Assembly (NCBI RefSeq): GCF_003945595.2
Contig: NW_024103696.1
Coordinates: 620,001 to 684,000 of the forward strand
DNA length: 64,000 nucleotides
Reading direction: 5' to 3'
DNA from: Pipra filicauda
Lineage: Eukaryota > Chordata > Aves > Passeriformes > Pipridae
Of this stretch, positions 26,615-38,600 are shown one piece after another. The notes beneath the pieces are model-generated. The model was not told the DNA's origin. It did not search any database and worked only from the letters and a program-made list of their open reading frames with translations. The stretch's first letter is position 1, and the number at the start of each line of letters is the position of its first letter. The position numbers were made by a program, and so were the translations under genes.

Positions 26615-28362
26615 CTATTAAGAAATACAAAAGAAATTAATATGAGATGTAAAAAATTCTGTGTTACAGCATGCTTTTTCTTATCTTGGCATAATAAACT
26701 TTCTCTTTGAAACACTGTATATTTCTGAAATGCTAGAAAGAGACAAATCCAAAACAATTACACAGTTCCTCATTCAAGGAGCAAATTATGCAGTCTATTA
26801 CCTTGATGTAAATCACATTTTAGATTTTATTTATTTTCATGTAAGTTGCATTCGTCTGTATCGATCTTGCTATGTTACACAGGCATTTTACCCCTCTAGG
26901 CATTTTACCCCTCTAGACATCCTCTGTAAACATTCTTTTCAGGAATGTAATTTTCCTCTGCAGGGAACTGGAGAAAAGGTTTGATAAGCTCTCTATTGCA
27001 CACATCATTTTCTGCTTTGGACAGACCTTTGCCTGGACATTGCCACTAAATCACCCGAAGAGCAAAAGATCATAAATTCTGTACGTAAAGCTTTACTTCA
27101 GAGATTTTGGGTGGATTGGTGAGATGAAAAGCATCTAAATTTAACTAGCTAATCTTGTCTTCATATGCCTCTTTCTGCTTTGGTTTTATATCCTCTTCAT
27201 TTCCCTCTTGCACTTGGTATTGAGAAGAGTGACTGTTGATATAGGATCCACTCTGCTGCCTTCATCAGCTTTAAGCCCATAATGTTTTCCTGCAAATGTG
27301 TAAGTCCCAATAGACAACTTCCACTCAGAATTATCCAGCTTGTCCACGCAATCAAAAAAGAGATCTGCTCTTTCTTCATGCTATTTGGAAATGAGGAGAT
27401 TGTACACACATTTCAAACAACGTTGAACTCAAGCCTTAGAAAATAAAACTAAACATGAGCTTGGCTCCATGAAATACGAGCTCCAAGTCCAGGCCAAATT
27501 GTTTAGAGCCTCACAAGAATGACTCCTCCCGCAATGTTAGCTTGCAGTTACAAGGTGCTATTTTCATCTGGAACCCTACAGTGTACATAGTATAGCTGAA
27601 GTTTTCAGATGGTCACTATAAACTCTAAGGCAGATGTTTTAAACCTGGTAGCTGGATGTCAGTGTACTTAAAACAAACTGACATTTCCTGAAGATTAGAA
27701 ATTATTTGCTGTGAGCTCTCTGCATGAGGAAACAGAAGAGAGCATCTCTGGGACAGAACACAGCCCAGAATATTATGGGGTTGCCTTGGGTAATTCTTGC
27801 ACCTAAGGCTGCAGGAAACACACCTCCAGCCACTTCGTAATCCCTCTCATTTGGATAGGGGAGTGACAACCATGAACAACGTGCCCCTATTTCTACATAG
27901 GTGAATTAACCTGAAACACCCTGATATCGAGGTAATCCTTAATTATTTTGTGTCTCCTCTCTGTCAAAGAAACAGCATGTAATGGATGACTGATACAAAC
28001 TTACAAATTGATCTCACAAAAATGAAAGAAAAAGATTACCACTTAAGTTATCTTTAAACATAGTAATAATATGTCCACGGTACCTAGGGGGTTCATTCTG
28101 CAAAGTAAATACAGAAAAACAGACTCCTTAAACCAGGACTGAGTTTTATGTAGTTACTTAGACGACAGGTTTGCCTAAGCAGATGCTACAGCACTGAATA
28201 CTATTTTGAGGAAAAGACTTGAGGAGCTCAAATTAAAAATACACATTCAAAAGTAACAACTGGTTTTGAACCTTTTATCTACATGATTCTTTACAACTGT
28301 GCTAGTAAAAGTATGGTTAAAACATGAGTTCAAGTTATCTCTTTTTTTTTCATACTACTCAC
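26615..28362 (-). other. COL19A1 intron (1.75 kb)
   Basis: Holds the 17-bp tandem duplication; nothing else is recognisable. Confidence 0.85.
26881..26914. repeat. 17-bp tandem duplication
   Basis: The unit aggcattttacccctct occurs twice without any difference. It is located about 270 bp upstream of the CCEI-encoding exon, inside the intron. Confidence 0.95.
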
Positions 28363-28638
28363 ATCTACAGGCTTATCATCTGCAGCACGAGAAGCAATCA
28401 GTGTCCTTCCCTGCAAGTCAATGGTGAATTTTTCATCAGTCTGCTTTCTCTCAATTAAATTACAATCCAAATAGAGCGAAATGATCCCTGACTGCACACT
28501 AATACCAAGCTTATGCCACTGCCGATCAAACAACGGGTAAATTTCTCGACTCTTAAAAGTGTAGTGCAGTATATTTCCCTGAGCGGATTTGGTCATATAC
28601 TCCACCACCTTTTTTGTACCATCCAGAAGGACAGAGAT
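28363..28638 (-). CDS. COL19A1: COL19A1 exon: core of the TSPN/LamG-like domain
   Basis: The largest exon seen, 276 nt or 92 codons, phase 0 at both ends, with acceptor tttactttcag and donor tagat|gtgagt. It encodes a beta-sandwich segment beginning ISVLLDGTKKVVEY, with LFDRQWHKLGIS near residue 36, SLYLDCNLIERKQTDEK near residue 54 and GRTLIASRAADDKPVD at the end. The DRQWHK-x-GIS strand, D-C-N-x-I and the terminal KPVD are hallmark TSPN positions, and the wording is closest to collagen XIX. The Cys in LDCN presumably pairs with a Cys in the next exon, as in other TSPN domains (inference). Confidence 0.98.
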
Positions 28639-29012
28639 CTGAAAGTAAAATAAAATAAAAGAAGTGGTCATTAAAAATTTATAAGAAACAAGCACATGCA
28701 TAAACTATATATAATAAAAATACTTCAACTATATAGACTGGGCAAGAATTATGAAGCATTTTTCTATGTAACTTGGTGAGTACTTATCAGCTATAAATCA
28801 TAACATGTGTTTTATCCTACTTTTCAGTCTTAACTGAATAGATTTGCTAAATTTCTGTCATTCCTAGAAGAAATCATCAATTTCTTCAGAGCAATCTGTT
28901 CCTTATAAACTGAAGTTAAATCCAGTAGTGAAACATCCACTATTAAATGTGTCATATTATATGAGGGGAAAAAAAGAAATTTATTGAAAAAAAAATAAAA
29001 AATGACTCTAAC

Positions 29013-29136
29013 CTCAGGTGTGTCATACTGATTTAAAACTTGCCATATATACCAACGTTCTTTCTTGGTATTTCGCCGTACACGGAATGCAGCAACTAGA
29101 GAGTATTCTTCAGGAAGCCCATTTGGAAATACTTGC
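29013..29136 (-). CDS. COL19A1: COL19A1 exon: TSPN domain, GLPEEYS segment
   Basis: A 124-nt exon with acceptor ctttttgcag and donor cctgag|gttaga. It encodes 41 full residues after completing an Arg from the previous exon and leaves in phase 0. The sequence contains FPNGLPEEYS, AAFRVRRNTKKERW and IWQVLNQ. GLPEEYS followed by an FRVRR-type strand and a W-x-IWQ strand is diagnostic of TSPN domains in FACIT collagens (IX, XVI, XIX, XXI), and the RRN-KKERW wording points to collagen XIX. It is separated by 374 bp from the next exon. Confidence 0.97.
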
Positions 29137-29484
29137 CTGCAAAAAGAGGGAGGAAAAAGATTTCTTGATATTCTTATACAAACAAGCAGTGCTTAAAAAG
29201 AATGAATAGAAATAATACTTGGTGAAAACAAGAAGTCAAACACTTGCTCACACTCATATAAATTCACGGGCCTCAGCAATCAGAAGTGCTTCTCCTCAAA
29301 GTACAATTCAGTCTATTTATAAGAGTAAATGACTGAATATTTTGTTCATTAATTTTTGTTCTAACATCTGTGATTAATATAAATAGGAGTCTTAAAAGAA
29401 CTGCTGCAAAATGAATGCCACACATAAACATATTTTAAAATACTGGCTTTCCCAATTTATTTCTTGGGATATTTGAACAAGTTT

Positions 29485-29612
29485 TGTAGAGGATTTGTGC
29501 AATAATCCCCATCCTTGGAGACTTTCAAAACACAGCTGGACAGGGCTCATAATAACCTGATCTAGCTTTCTAGCTTTGAGCAGGGATTTGATCCAGTGAC
29601 CTCCATGGGCAA
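29485..29612 (+). mobile_element. Short CR1 3'-end fragment, plus strand
   Basis: Sense-oriented CR1 3' UTR pieces: aatccccatccttggagac, ttcaaaacacagctggacag, ctgatctagctt, tgagcaggga and gacctcca. The terminal octamer is lost. It lies 350 bp upstream of the GLPEEYS exon in the start of the 21.5-kb intron. Confidence 0.75.
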
Positions 29613-31041
29613 TGACTCGGACATCATGAGTATCAGAACAGCTGGACTTTAGCAAGCTCGAAAAAGAATAAGGAATGCATTTTAGACTGAATAACTTGCT
29701 GTTGTTTGATTTTGTTATTCCTTTCTTACCTAAGATACACCAATGTCTCAAAAAAAAATTGCCTGACCTATATCACAGAATGCACTGTAACACCACTTCT
29801 ATAAACTATTTGAAAAGTTTGTATTTCTCAAAAAATGAAATTAGTGTTTACTTTGACTCTATAGACTTTGGTAACCATTAAACATACACTAATTCTGTAC
29901 TAAATAAGTTAGGATGGTGCAATCAGCTTTTTCCATTTGAAGCTTCTGCATTTCAAATTATTTCTTTTCTAAGCAGAGGTGAGACAAATGAAAACGACAG
30001 ATGCAAATTCTACACACTGGAGTAGCTTAAGTGTTCACATTGTCATTTGCTGAAAACTTCAGGATTGCCCAGCTAGCCATACTGCAAAAAGCATTCCCTG
30101 GAGCAGAGTTCAAGAAACCTGAGGACCCCATGCAGCAGAAAAATTTCTTCAAATTTGTTTCCCATGGTCACACAAAGTAAATGGCTTAGTTCTAAAAAAC
30201 TGTAAATGGGCATATAATTACACAGTAATGTGCTATAAAGCTTTATTAAAAACAAAACAATAACAAAGGCAGGGGGAAAGAAAGAGCACAGCATTACAGC
30301 CAACAAGACAATAACCCCACAACCCTCCTGAAAATTGTTGTACTTAACTTAGGATCTTAGGAAAAATGCCTCCTGTGCAGAGAAGCCTGCTCTAAATCCT
30401 GCTAAAGAGCTTCTTTATGGACTAACACCTATTTAAGTCGCTTACGTGGGAATCACACTTCTTCGGCTTATTTCCCACAGCTGATTCCTTTTTTATCCCA
30501 GGATCAAATTGGCTGCTCTCCCACATTGTTAGTAGACCCATATGATGTTGTACAGCTATAGATGTTTGAACGTCAAAAGGCAAGGCAAAAGTGAATAGGC
30601 TTGGCAAGACTTAGATCTTTATTTTGTACTATGTATTTTAAATATAGCATAAAGAATATGTTCTATGATTTATAAAAAAATACCTTCAGTAATACATGAA
30701 TGTGTCTGCAGAACAATAAACTATCTGGATGTGGGATCAGCCCTATGATTTATTGCACCCCAGGCAAGCTAAGGTGATGGTATCTCAGGTTTACAGCTGT
30801 AAACCAGACAGGACATCTGACAGCAGGAGCATCTGATTAGCTTTCAAAAAATCTGTTAACTTTCCCAGCTAAGTTCCATATTGGGAGACACAGGGGAGTT
30901 CACATTAATAGGCAAAGGACAGACAATTGTGGAAGAGAAATGATAAGAAGTCTTCAAATGAAAGGAGAGGAAACCATGATTAGTATGATAAATCTAGAAA
31001 ACAAATGGAAGTAGTTTTTGGACATAGTAGCACTCTTTTCT

Positions 31042-31062
31042 ACACACACACACACACACACA
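31042..31062. repeat. (AC)n microsatellite
   Basis: About ten uninterrupted AC units followed by a C-rich stretch (aaccccacccccacc). Confidence 0.95.
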
Positions 31063-31474
31063 ACCCCACCCCCACCACTTCATTGCTTTTTACTGTAAGC
31101 CTTTCTAACACTTTCAGAGCCATCTAGATGTATGACTATTAAGTCTTCTGAATGTGTTTGTTTCAGAATTTTTTCAAATAAGTTTGATTGTGTGAGTACA
31201 CATGGTATAAAATTACTTTCCTTAACTGTTTATCAAATCATTCAGGAAACAAAATGTTAAGATATGGGCCAGCATTATGAAAAAGGGGAGGAGTTCACTC
31301 TAACTTCTCTTAGCTTTGAACTGACAAAGAAAACCATATTGGGAGTAATGAGAAAAGCACACGAGATCAAATTAATTCCTAATGGCATTACACTGATTTC
31401 AGTGAAGTCAACAAAGGAGGGAAAATTTCAGTAGAATTGGACCAAGGATAAATTCAGTTAGATTCACAAGGTAA

Positions 31475-31650
31475 CTTAGGTAGGAAAGTATCTCTGAAGG
31501 CCAATGGATCTAACCCTCTGCTCAAAGCAGGGCCAACCTGAAAATTATATCCAACTACTGTAAGTCCTGTCCAGCTGAGTTTTGGAAATCTCAAGAATGG
31601 AGAGTATTCCACAATGCCTTGGAAAACCTTTACCAGTGTCTGGTCAACAA
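31475..31650 (-). mobile_element. CR1 3'-end fragment, minus strand
   Basis: The plus strand contains ctctgctcaaagcagggcc, gtcctgtccagctgagtttt, gaatggagagtattccacaa and taccagtgtctgg, the reversed CR1 3' region. Divergent, and no octamer remains. Confidence 0.8.
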
Positions 31651-32212
31651 GCAGCACAAATTTGATATACAAGTGCTGTATACCAGAAACATAATAGAAA
31701 CAGCATTTTTATTTTGAGAAGAGTTATCATTGTTACCTATATGAACATTCCTTGGTTACCAAAAAGTCATTAAAAGATGCTTTAAAGTATACACTTAACT
31801 TTCAACCCTTCCAGGCAGATGGTGAGCATGAAAAGGGACAAAATGATGGGATGAAATATTCAGAAAACTAGCACACTATCTACTACCATACACAATTTCC
31901 CCTATGCTCCTGCTCCCTGAATGGCTTAAAGTGAGTGTAATAGAATAAAAAAGCATGCATCAAGCATTGAAGTGACTTGGGTACAGATGATTAGTAAGAT
32001 ACTTTAGTGATATTTAAGTATTACTGCCATGGTATCTTCTACTCTGTAAAGCTAATTTAAAAGTTCCTCAAAGATAGGCAAAGTATGTCCGTGTTTTAAA
32101 CAACAGGTATACAATGACATCTGATGGGAAAAAGAAATGAACGGGAACAGAAACATGAACATAAAACCTCATATTGCAACATGAGAAAAGTCAAGCCAAA
32201 AGTTTACAGAAT

Positions 32213-32230
32213 ACTGAATTTGAAATTCAG
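32213..32230. repeat. Left target-site duplication of the LINE fragment
   Basis: Eighteen bases, actgaatttgaaattcag, directly abutting the inserted LINE sequence. They are repeated with one change at 32609-32626. The site also lies inside a perfect 12-bp-arm palindrome at 32209-32235. Confidence 0.85.
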
Positions 32231-32608
32231 TATTCAATTGCCACCGGCTGCCACATGAGAGGACCTCCAAAGAGGAGATACAAGGACTCTCTGAAACAAC
32301 ATCTCAGCCTTGGCCATATTGATCATCATAACTGGTCTACTCTGGCCTCCAATCGGGAGGCCTGGAGACACACCATCTATAATGCTGCTGATGCCTTTGA
32401 GAAAGCACACAGGATCACCCTTGAGAAGAAAAGACAACGCAGAAAGAATTGTGCCTTGCAGAATTTACCACCTAAGGAGTCTTTCTGCTGTGCCTTTTGC
32501 AATCGGACATGCCTGTCTCATATTGGCCTTTTTAGTCACCAACGCGCTTGTGACAAACGTGGGTAGAGCCCTTTCCTGAATCTTTGTTTGCGAAGCCTGG
32601 CCATGATG
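32231..32608 (+). mobile_element. 5'-truncated LINE 3' end: C-terminal ORF with C2HC zinc knuckle plus short 3' UTR
   Basis: A 378-bp insertion flanked by an 18-bp direct repeat, actgaatYtgaaattcag, at 32213-32230 and 32609-32626 (one mismatch). The frame is open from the first inserted base to TAG at 32564-32566 (111 residues). It contains ATGCHMRGPPKRRYKDSLK, a Trp-rich stretch (NWSTLASNREAWRH), a basic helix (EKKRQRRKN) and a terminal zinc knuckle CAFC-x12-H-x3-C. This arrangement is that of the C-terminal tail of certain LINE reverse transcriptases (RKRYKD ... W-R ... zinc finger). It does not look like CR1, the dominant bird LINE. The 3' UTR after the stop is only 42 nt. The exact clade is not resolved here; the element is 5'-truncated as usual for target-primed insertion. 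Confidence 0.88.
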
Positions 32609-32626
32609 ACTGAATCTGAAATTCAG
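32609..32626. repeat. Right target-site duplication of the LINE fragment
   Basis: Eighteen bases, actgaatctgaaattcag, directly after the LINE 3' end (…catgatg). They differ from the left copy by a single T/C transition, suggesting a moderately old insertion. Confidence 0.85.
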
Positions 32627-35600
32627 AAGACCTTTGAATGTTTAGTATACTGTTTCACCTGATCACATCTACCAACATTTAAAACTTCAGAAAACTAATG
32701 AGATGTCATGTACAGGATGAAAACAATAAAAAAACAGCAGTAAGTGTTAATGAAAAATACAAAAGCAAGTTGGTCCACACGTCTACAGTTGAACAAATAC
32801 TCCATCGACAAGTATTTACCCTTTCCACATGGCACAGGGAAAGAATAACAGGAAAAGAAGAGAGAAAAAGGGTGAAGGAAACCTATACCAAGCTCATTTT
32901 GAAGTCTACAGAGGTACACACAGCACAAACTGTGCTGTGAACACGAACTTCCGGTAGCACATCATGGTGTCTACACCAAAAGAAGTAAGAGAGATGACAG
33001 GTCTTAAGCAAGTTCTAATGTTACAGAAATGTGGGTAGCAACTAGTAAGTGTGCAAATTCATCCATAAAGACAAGAAGAAAGAATTTACAAATTAACACA
33101 GAAAAGCAGATGCCCAGGATATCCTGGGTATCTGATCCCTCCACTAGATGCCTCTTTGGACTTTTTTGGACAACAGTATCTGAACCAAATTATATAATCA
33201 GACTGGGGAGCAAAAACACAGCTCTGAGATTTTTGTGAAAAGGAAATACCCTTTTCAGTGGTACAATAGTCAAGTTCTCTCATTCTTGTTAAATTTCCTC
33301 AGATTAGGACAATCCAAATCAGACAGCATTCCCAGATGACTGCTCAAACAAAACTTTAAGGTTATTAAAAATATTCTCTCTTCCTCTTCTGCACTCAAAA
33401 CACTCATGACTACTGTGGCTTGTGTCGGCTTCAATGCTGTCCAAGCTTACTATGTGTGATTTAAGCACAGTCTATGGCTTAGGCACCTCCAGGGACATGG
33501 ACAACGTTCAGGCACCTCTACACACATCTTGAAGTCACAATGAAACCTGAGTGGGAGTTACATGCCTGTCTGCTTAAGCCATGGTGCTTCTAGTCTTCCG
33601 CAGAATTTATGCCCAGATGCCGGAGGAAATTAGTTGCCCAAAATTATTCATTTTAGGTGCCACTAGGGGATAGATGGTGCTTGAGAGTGGGCAATTTGAA
33701 TAATTCTCAGACTGAGGAGTCCAAAGTCTGACTAAATTATACTTTAGGTGGAATTTAAACAGTTTGATTTTTTCCCTCTGTCCATATTGTTACTAGTATA
33801 TATAAAAAAAATTAAAGTTGATGAATGGAGCACTGTGCTCTCAAAGCAAAGCACACCCTTGGTGGAAACTGCTGAAAACAATAGCAGGAATTAAAGCACA
33901 TAAACTGAATACAGAGATTTGAATTTACATCACCCTGGCCAGCTGGGTTGAGGTGTACTGTAAATTACGGAGGCTGCAGCTGGCAAATTGAGGACACTAC
34001 TGATAACCAGCAGGAAGATTCCTAGCAATACAAGGTTTTAGATTTTACAAAGATATGTTAGAAATCCATACATTCAGGTATTTCTTAATGTTTCACTGGT
34101 TGAAACATGAGGCAGATGGAGCCAGAATGGTAATAAATACACACTGATGTTCCTGCAACAACAGTGTGTCACTCTATCAAAGCATATGTATACACATAAT
34201 TGCAAAGTCTTTTGTGGCGTTCTCCTCTTTTTTACTGGATTAAATGTAGCCATAATTTTTCCTAAAAACAGGTGTACATTACAAGGTTACTAGAAGAGCA
34301 GTGACAGGAATTTTGCATGAACTTTACCATTATATTTGTGCACACTTTCCACTGTTTATAATGATCAAGTATAGAATAATTTTTGGCAAAATATTTGATT
34401 ATTCGTTTGTTTCCTCAAAAGTTTGGAAAATTTCTGAAACGCAGATACCAGATGGAACTGCTAGTGCTACCATACTAAAAGAAGTAATTATGAATGAATT
34501 AACTATGTATTCACTGTGCTATAAACAGTTTTAGTTCTATCTTTGTAAAGCAGCATTGAGTTACCCATATCAAATTTAGTAAGGCAATCCTTTATTTACC
34601 TTTTGTTTTTATTTTTAAAAAAGGTACTAATGGGAAAGCAGCATCTATTTTTAAATCTTATGAACTCTAATTGTTCCATATCGAATGAGAATACACTACA
34701 GTATATGATAAACTTCCGTATTTACAAGTATCAATGAAGCCTCCAACTTGCTGTATGTCTTCCAAGAAGAGAAAGATGAGCCAACTTACATTTCCTGAGA
34801 GTGAAATGAGAGATGTTTAGAGTTTATGGCAAGATACATCTTTTCCAGCTGACATATACCATTACCTGGTATATGTCACTTGTAACATGACAATGCTACA
34901 ATCATTTGGTGACCAGAGCTCAAGGAGTTAGTTTAAACAACTTTCCTATGTTGAGTAATAATTTCTTTAGTACTACATTGGTAGAGGCATTGACATGCTA
35001 ACCTTTTCGTGTTTGCAAAGGAATTTAAACTCAGATCTATCACGAATAAAAAAGTAAAGCTCAGGTGACCAAATAAAAAAATCTCCACAGTATTCTCAAT
35101 ATTTCTACATTAAATTACTAGATTTTTGATTCTCAGTTTTTACCTAACTTGACTAGTACAACAGGAGAAGGGGAAATAACTAACTAGAACAATTTACCAA
35201 TCTGTGGGCAGAAAGGGTTTTTTAAATTCTTTTCAAATAAAAGTTAAGAGCAGCTGTCTGTTCTGTCAGGATAAGAAATAATTTCCTTCCCATCCATCTT
35301 CCTCAAATCACGTTAAGATGCATTATACAGTTTCATGTTACATTAGGCCTCAAGTTGTTTTCATACGACACATTATATGATGCAACTCAAGGGAAACTAT
35401 TCAGACAGCTTAAGAGTTATTAATTACTTAGGGAGAGCTCAACCCACTCATGAAATGTACTGCTGAAAGCAAAGCTGCAGATTATTTTAACATTGAGAAG
35501 AGGGATTTACTTAATATTTCATACACTTCGGCATGCCTCTGCTTTCATTTACTGAACAAGTATAGATTAGCTGAAGCTCACAATATACAGGTTGTTCATG

Positions 35601-38600
35601 AATTTTTGGGAGGTGAAAGTCAATGTTATTGCTATCAAAATTTTAAAGGGCATTTGTAAAAAGATTGGTTTGAAAGAGGAGTAGAAATACCAAAACTGTT
35701 ATGCCGTGCAGAGTACCTTTACCCCAAGGTTTCCAGCAGTATTGTTTCCTTATTTAAAGGTATTAATAGTGAATTCCTGGTCCTAATGAAGTCAAAGGCC
35801 AGCCTTTCATTGCTGTTAAAGATGTCAGACTAACAAAACTGTCTGCTTTTCAAGTTTAGCCAATTTCTGTGCATTTTAACTTTTCTGGGGGGAAAAAAAA
35901 AAATCAGTTAATCAACATTAAGAATTTTGGAGTCTTATCTGGTGGAAGGCAGCTTTCAGTGCTTTTAATAAAGATACACATTTGCCTTGCTCAGTTTGGA
36001 TATTTGTTTTATGAACCAAACAGGTCTCAGAACAATCAGTGAACTTTACTACCTGGAAAATAAAAACAGCCCCAGCAAAGACCAAAGGCTCCCAAAACCA
36101 CAAATGTGTGATTTCAGCACAGAGTCGCTCACTCTTCATCTCTCTCTTTTAATAAGGAATGTATTTTAAAACATAAAATATGTCAAAATGGGTTCAGAAA
36201 TTAGCAAGTGTACCACATTAGAAAGTACTGTATTCAAACAGCATGTTTCCCCTTCCAAAACATGTAGTATGAATGTTGCACAGTAAATTAATCATCTTTC
36301 CACACAGAGGCACATGGGGTGGCAAAGACTGACAGCCACACCACCAGAGAACGTTTTGAAGGAAGACTAGTCAGGGACGAGGAGGGTCAGAGACTTACTA
36401 CTTCAGCAAGCTAAAACTTTACTCAAAGTAATCTCATACTCCAAATGATCTTTTTCCATACCTGCACTGGTATACATTTATGAAAACATAAAGAAACAGA
36501 GGGTATACAAACAACAGATATAGTAGAGTAAGCTGCCTTTTTATGTACAAAGCTAGTAAAGGAAATGTATAAGATACTAGAAAGATTTGGGTGGTCTCTG
36601 CAGTGTAGAGGCATTGAGATGTTCCTTCAGACGCTTTGGAGCTCAACATCTAATGCCTGGTTACCTGTCATTCAGAAAGACTGAAGTCAATCTGAGTGAC
36701 TCACTCAGGCCTTACGCTGAACACAAGTCTTGCAATAAGGCTGTTTCTTTTCCTCAGGAGGTGACCAGGGAACAAACAAGTTGAGAGACAGGGAACACAT
36801 AAGAAAAAGGTGGAACTCTAGTTCTTTCACAAAGGAGAAAAACATTTCCTCTTCATCTGCTTTCTCCGAATCATGCAATTGCACAACACTTTAGGGTGTC
36901 CCTCTGCCTCATGCTGCTCAAACCAGATTGGTTTTCCATGTGTTGGTATTACTTACTGACTGAGAATCATGCAAAGATTTTCTAATGCTACTGGAACAAA
37001 GTGACCAAAAACAGCTTCTGTTGCCCCAGTCTGCTTCTTCTAATGCATATTTTCAGTAACTGTGGCAGTCAGGTAATACCTCTGTAGCAGACACTGATGG
37101 ATCAGTAATTGATACCTTCAATTCCATCTGCCCCTCCTCACATGGACATACGATAAGAAACCACTTTCAGTCTACTGTTTTTAGAGTTCTGTAAATACAG
37201 GGATGTTTCTCATAAAATGTGCTCTTTAACTGAGCATTTCTCCACATTCCATGGATGCTAAATCTGCTCATGCATCAAAATTTAAAAATGCCAGTTAGCA
37301 GTATCTCCTTCCAGTACCAGCATCCATCTACACTGAAAATATAAAAATAACTCAAAAGAAAACCATCTCTCTTGAACTCCAGCATCTCCTGCTGGGAATC
37401 ATGCCCTTCATAGATATATACCTCATTCTACTTTCCGTTCTGTACTGACATGTAGAACTTCAGACGAATGGGCACGTCCCCCATTCCCATTTTTCTAACA
37501 GGTTTCTACTTCCGTGATTCACTGTAGGGACTGAAACTGGCCTGTACACGTCTTATTGCCCAGCATGAACACCCCAGGCTTACTCAGAACCACACTAGTA
37601 AATTGATTGCCTCTATAAAGAAACTTACTCAGAGTCTGTCACATTCCTCACAAGCAATCCACCAAAAAAACCCAAAAAACAAAACAAAACTTTGGTGGGT
37701 TTGCGATTCTCTCCTAAGACACAGCTTTTGTTCAAAATTTAAAACTAAGATGTGCCTAAAAGAATGGCAGAGATTTAAGTTTTCTTCAGCTCATTCAAGA
37801 ATTGCGTCAAGCTTTTTGGTCTTGAGAGATTATGTAAAAATGCCCCTTTGCTGTCCTAAACATCGGAAAATCCAATTGTGGTACTTTTTCATAAATTGCA
37901 ACCATCAAGAGGATGTGAACTTAAGTACTTCTAAAGGAACTTTAGGTGTTTCTTTTGACATCTACCCATGCTTTTATTTAGATATTTTATGAGCTGTTTT
38001 GTAACTCATGTGGTCCTTCTAGCTATCTCCCAGAAATCGAACAAAGACAACAGGTCTAGTTAGTATAGTCTGTTATTTGACAGACTCTGAAGTCAATGAG
38101 ATATTAAGTTCTCATGCTAAACATGATTATCTACAGTGGAATGAAATTATTAGGCTGATCAAGAAACCTTCTGAAGATGTTAATGAAAAAAATAATCAGC
38201 GTAACCTCTGACAGTCAACTGGCACTGAAAATTGCTCTGTACACACTTTTACATGCTTCCTACCCTGAAGCAAGACCTAGGGTACAGTATTAATTATTTG
38301 TATATCTCAGTGGTTTCTGTTGTCTGGAAAAGCAAAGAAAATGCCATGATCATTCAGTCAGAAGACAGACAGAAAATGCACTTCATGCTTTGGAAAGGAA
38401 GGAGGTCATCAAGAAATACTTGGTCTATATATCCATATAATCTTCCGTAGAGGAGGAAGAAATCTAAGCATCCATTTCTGCTCTGACATTTGCACAGGTA
38501 CCTAGAGATGCCAGCCGATTCCAGAAACAGAACAGTCTTTTTAGTTTGGTACACAGGAGGGTTAGTCAGCTCCAGCAGAGCTGCATGCTGAGAGACTCGC

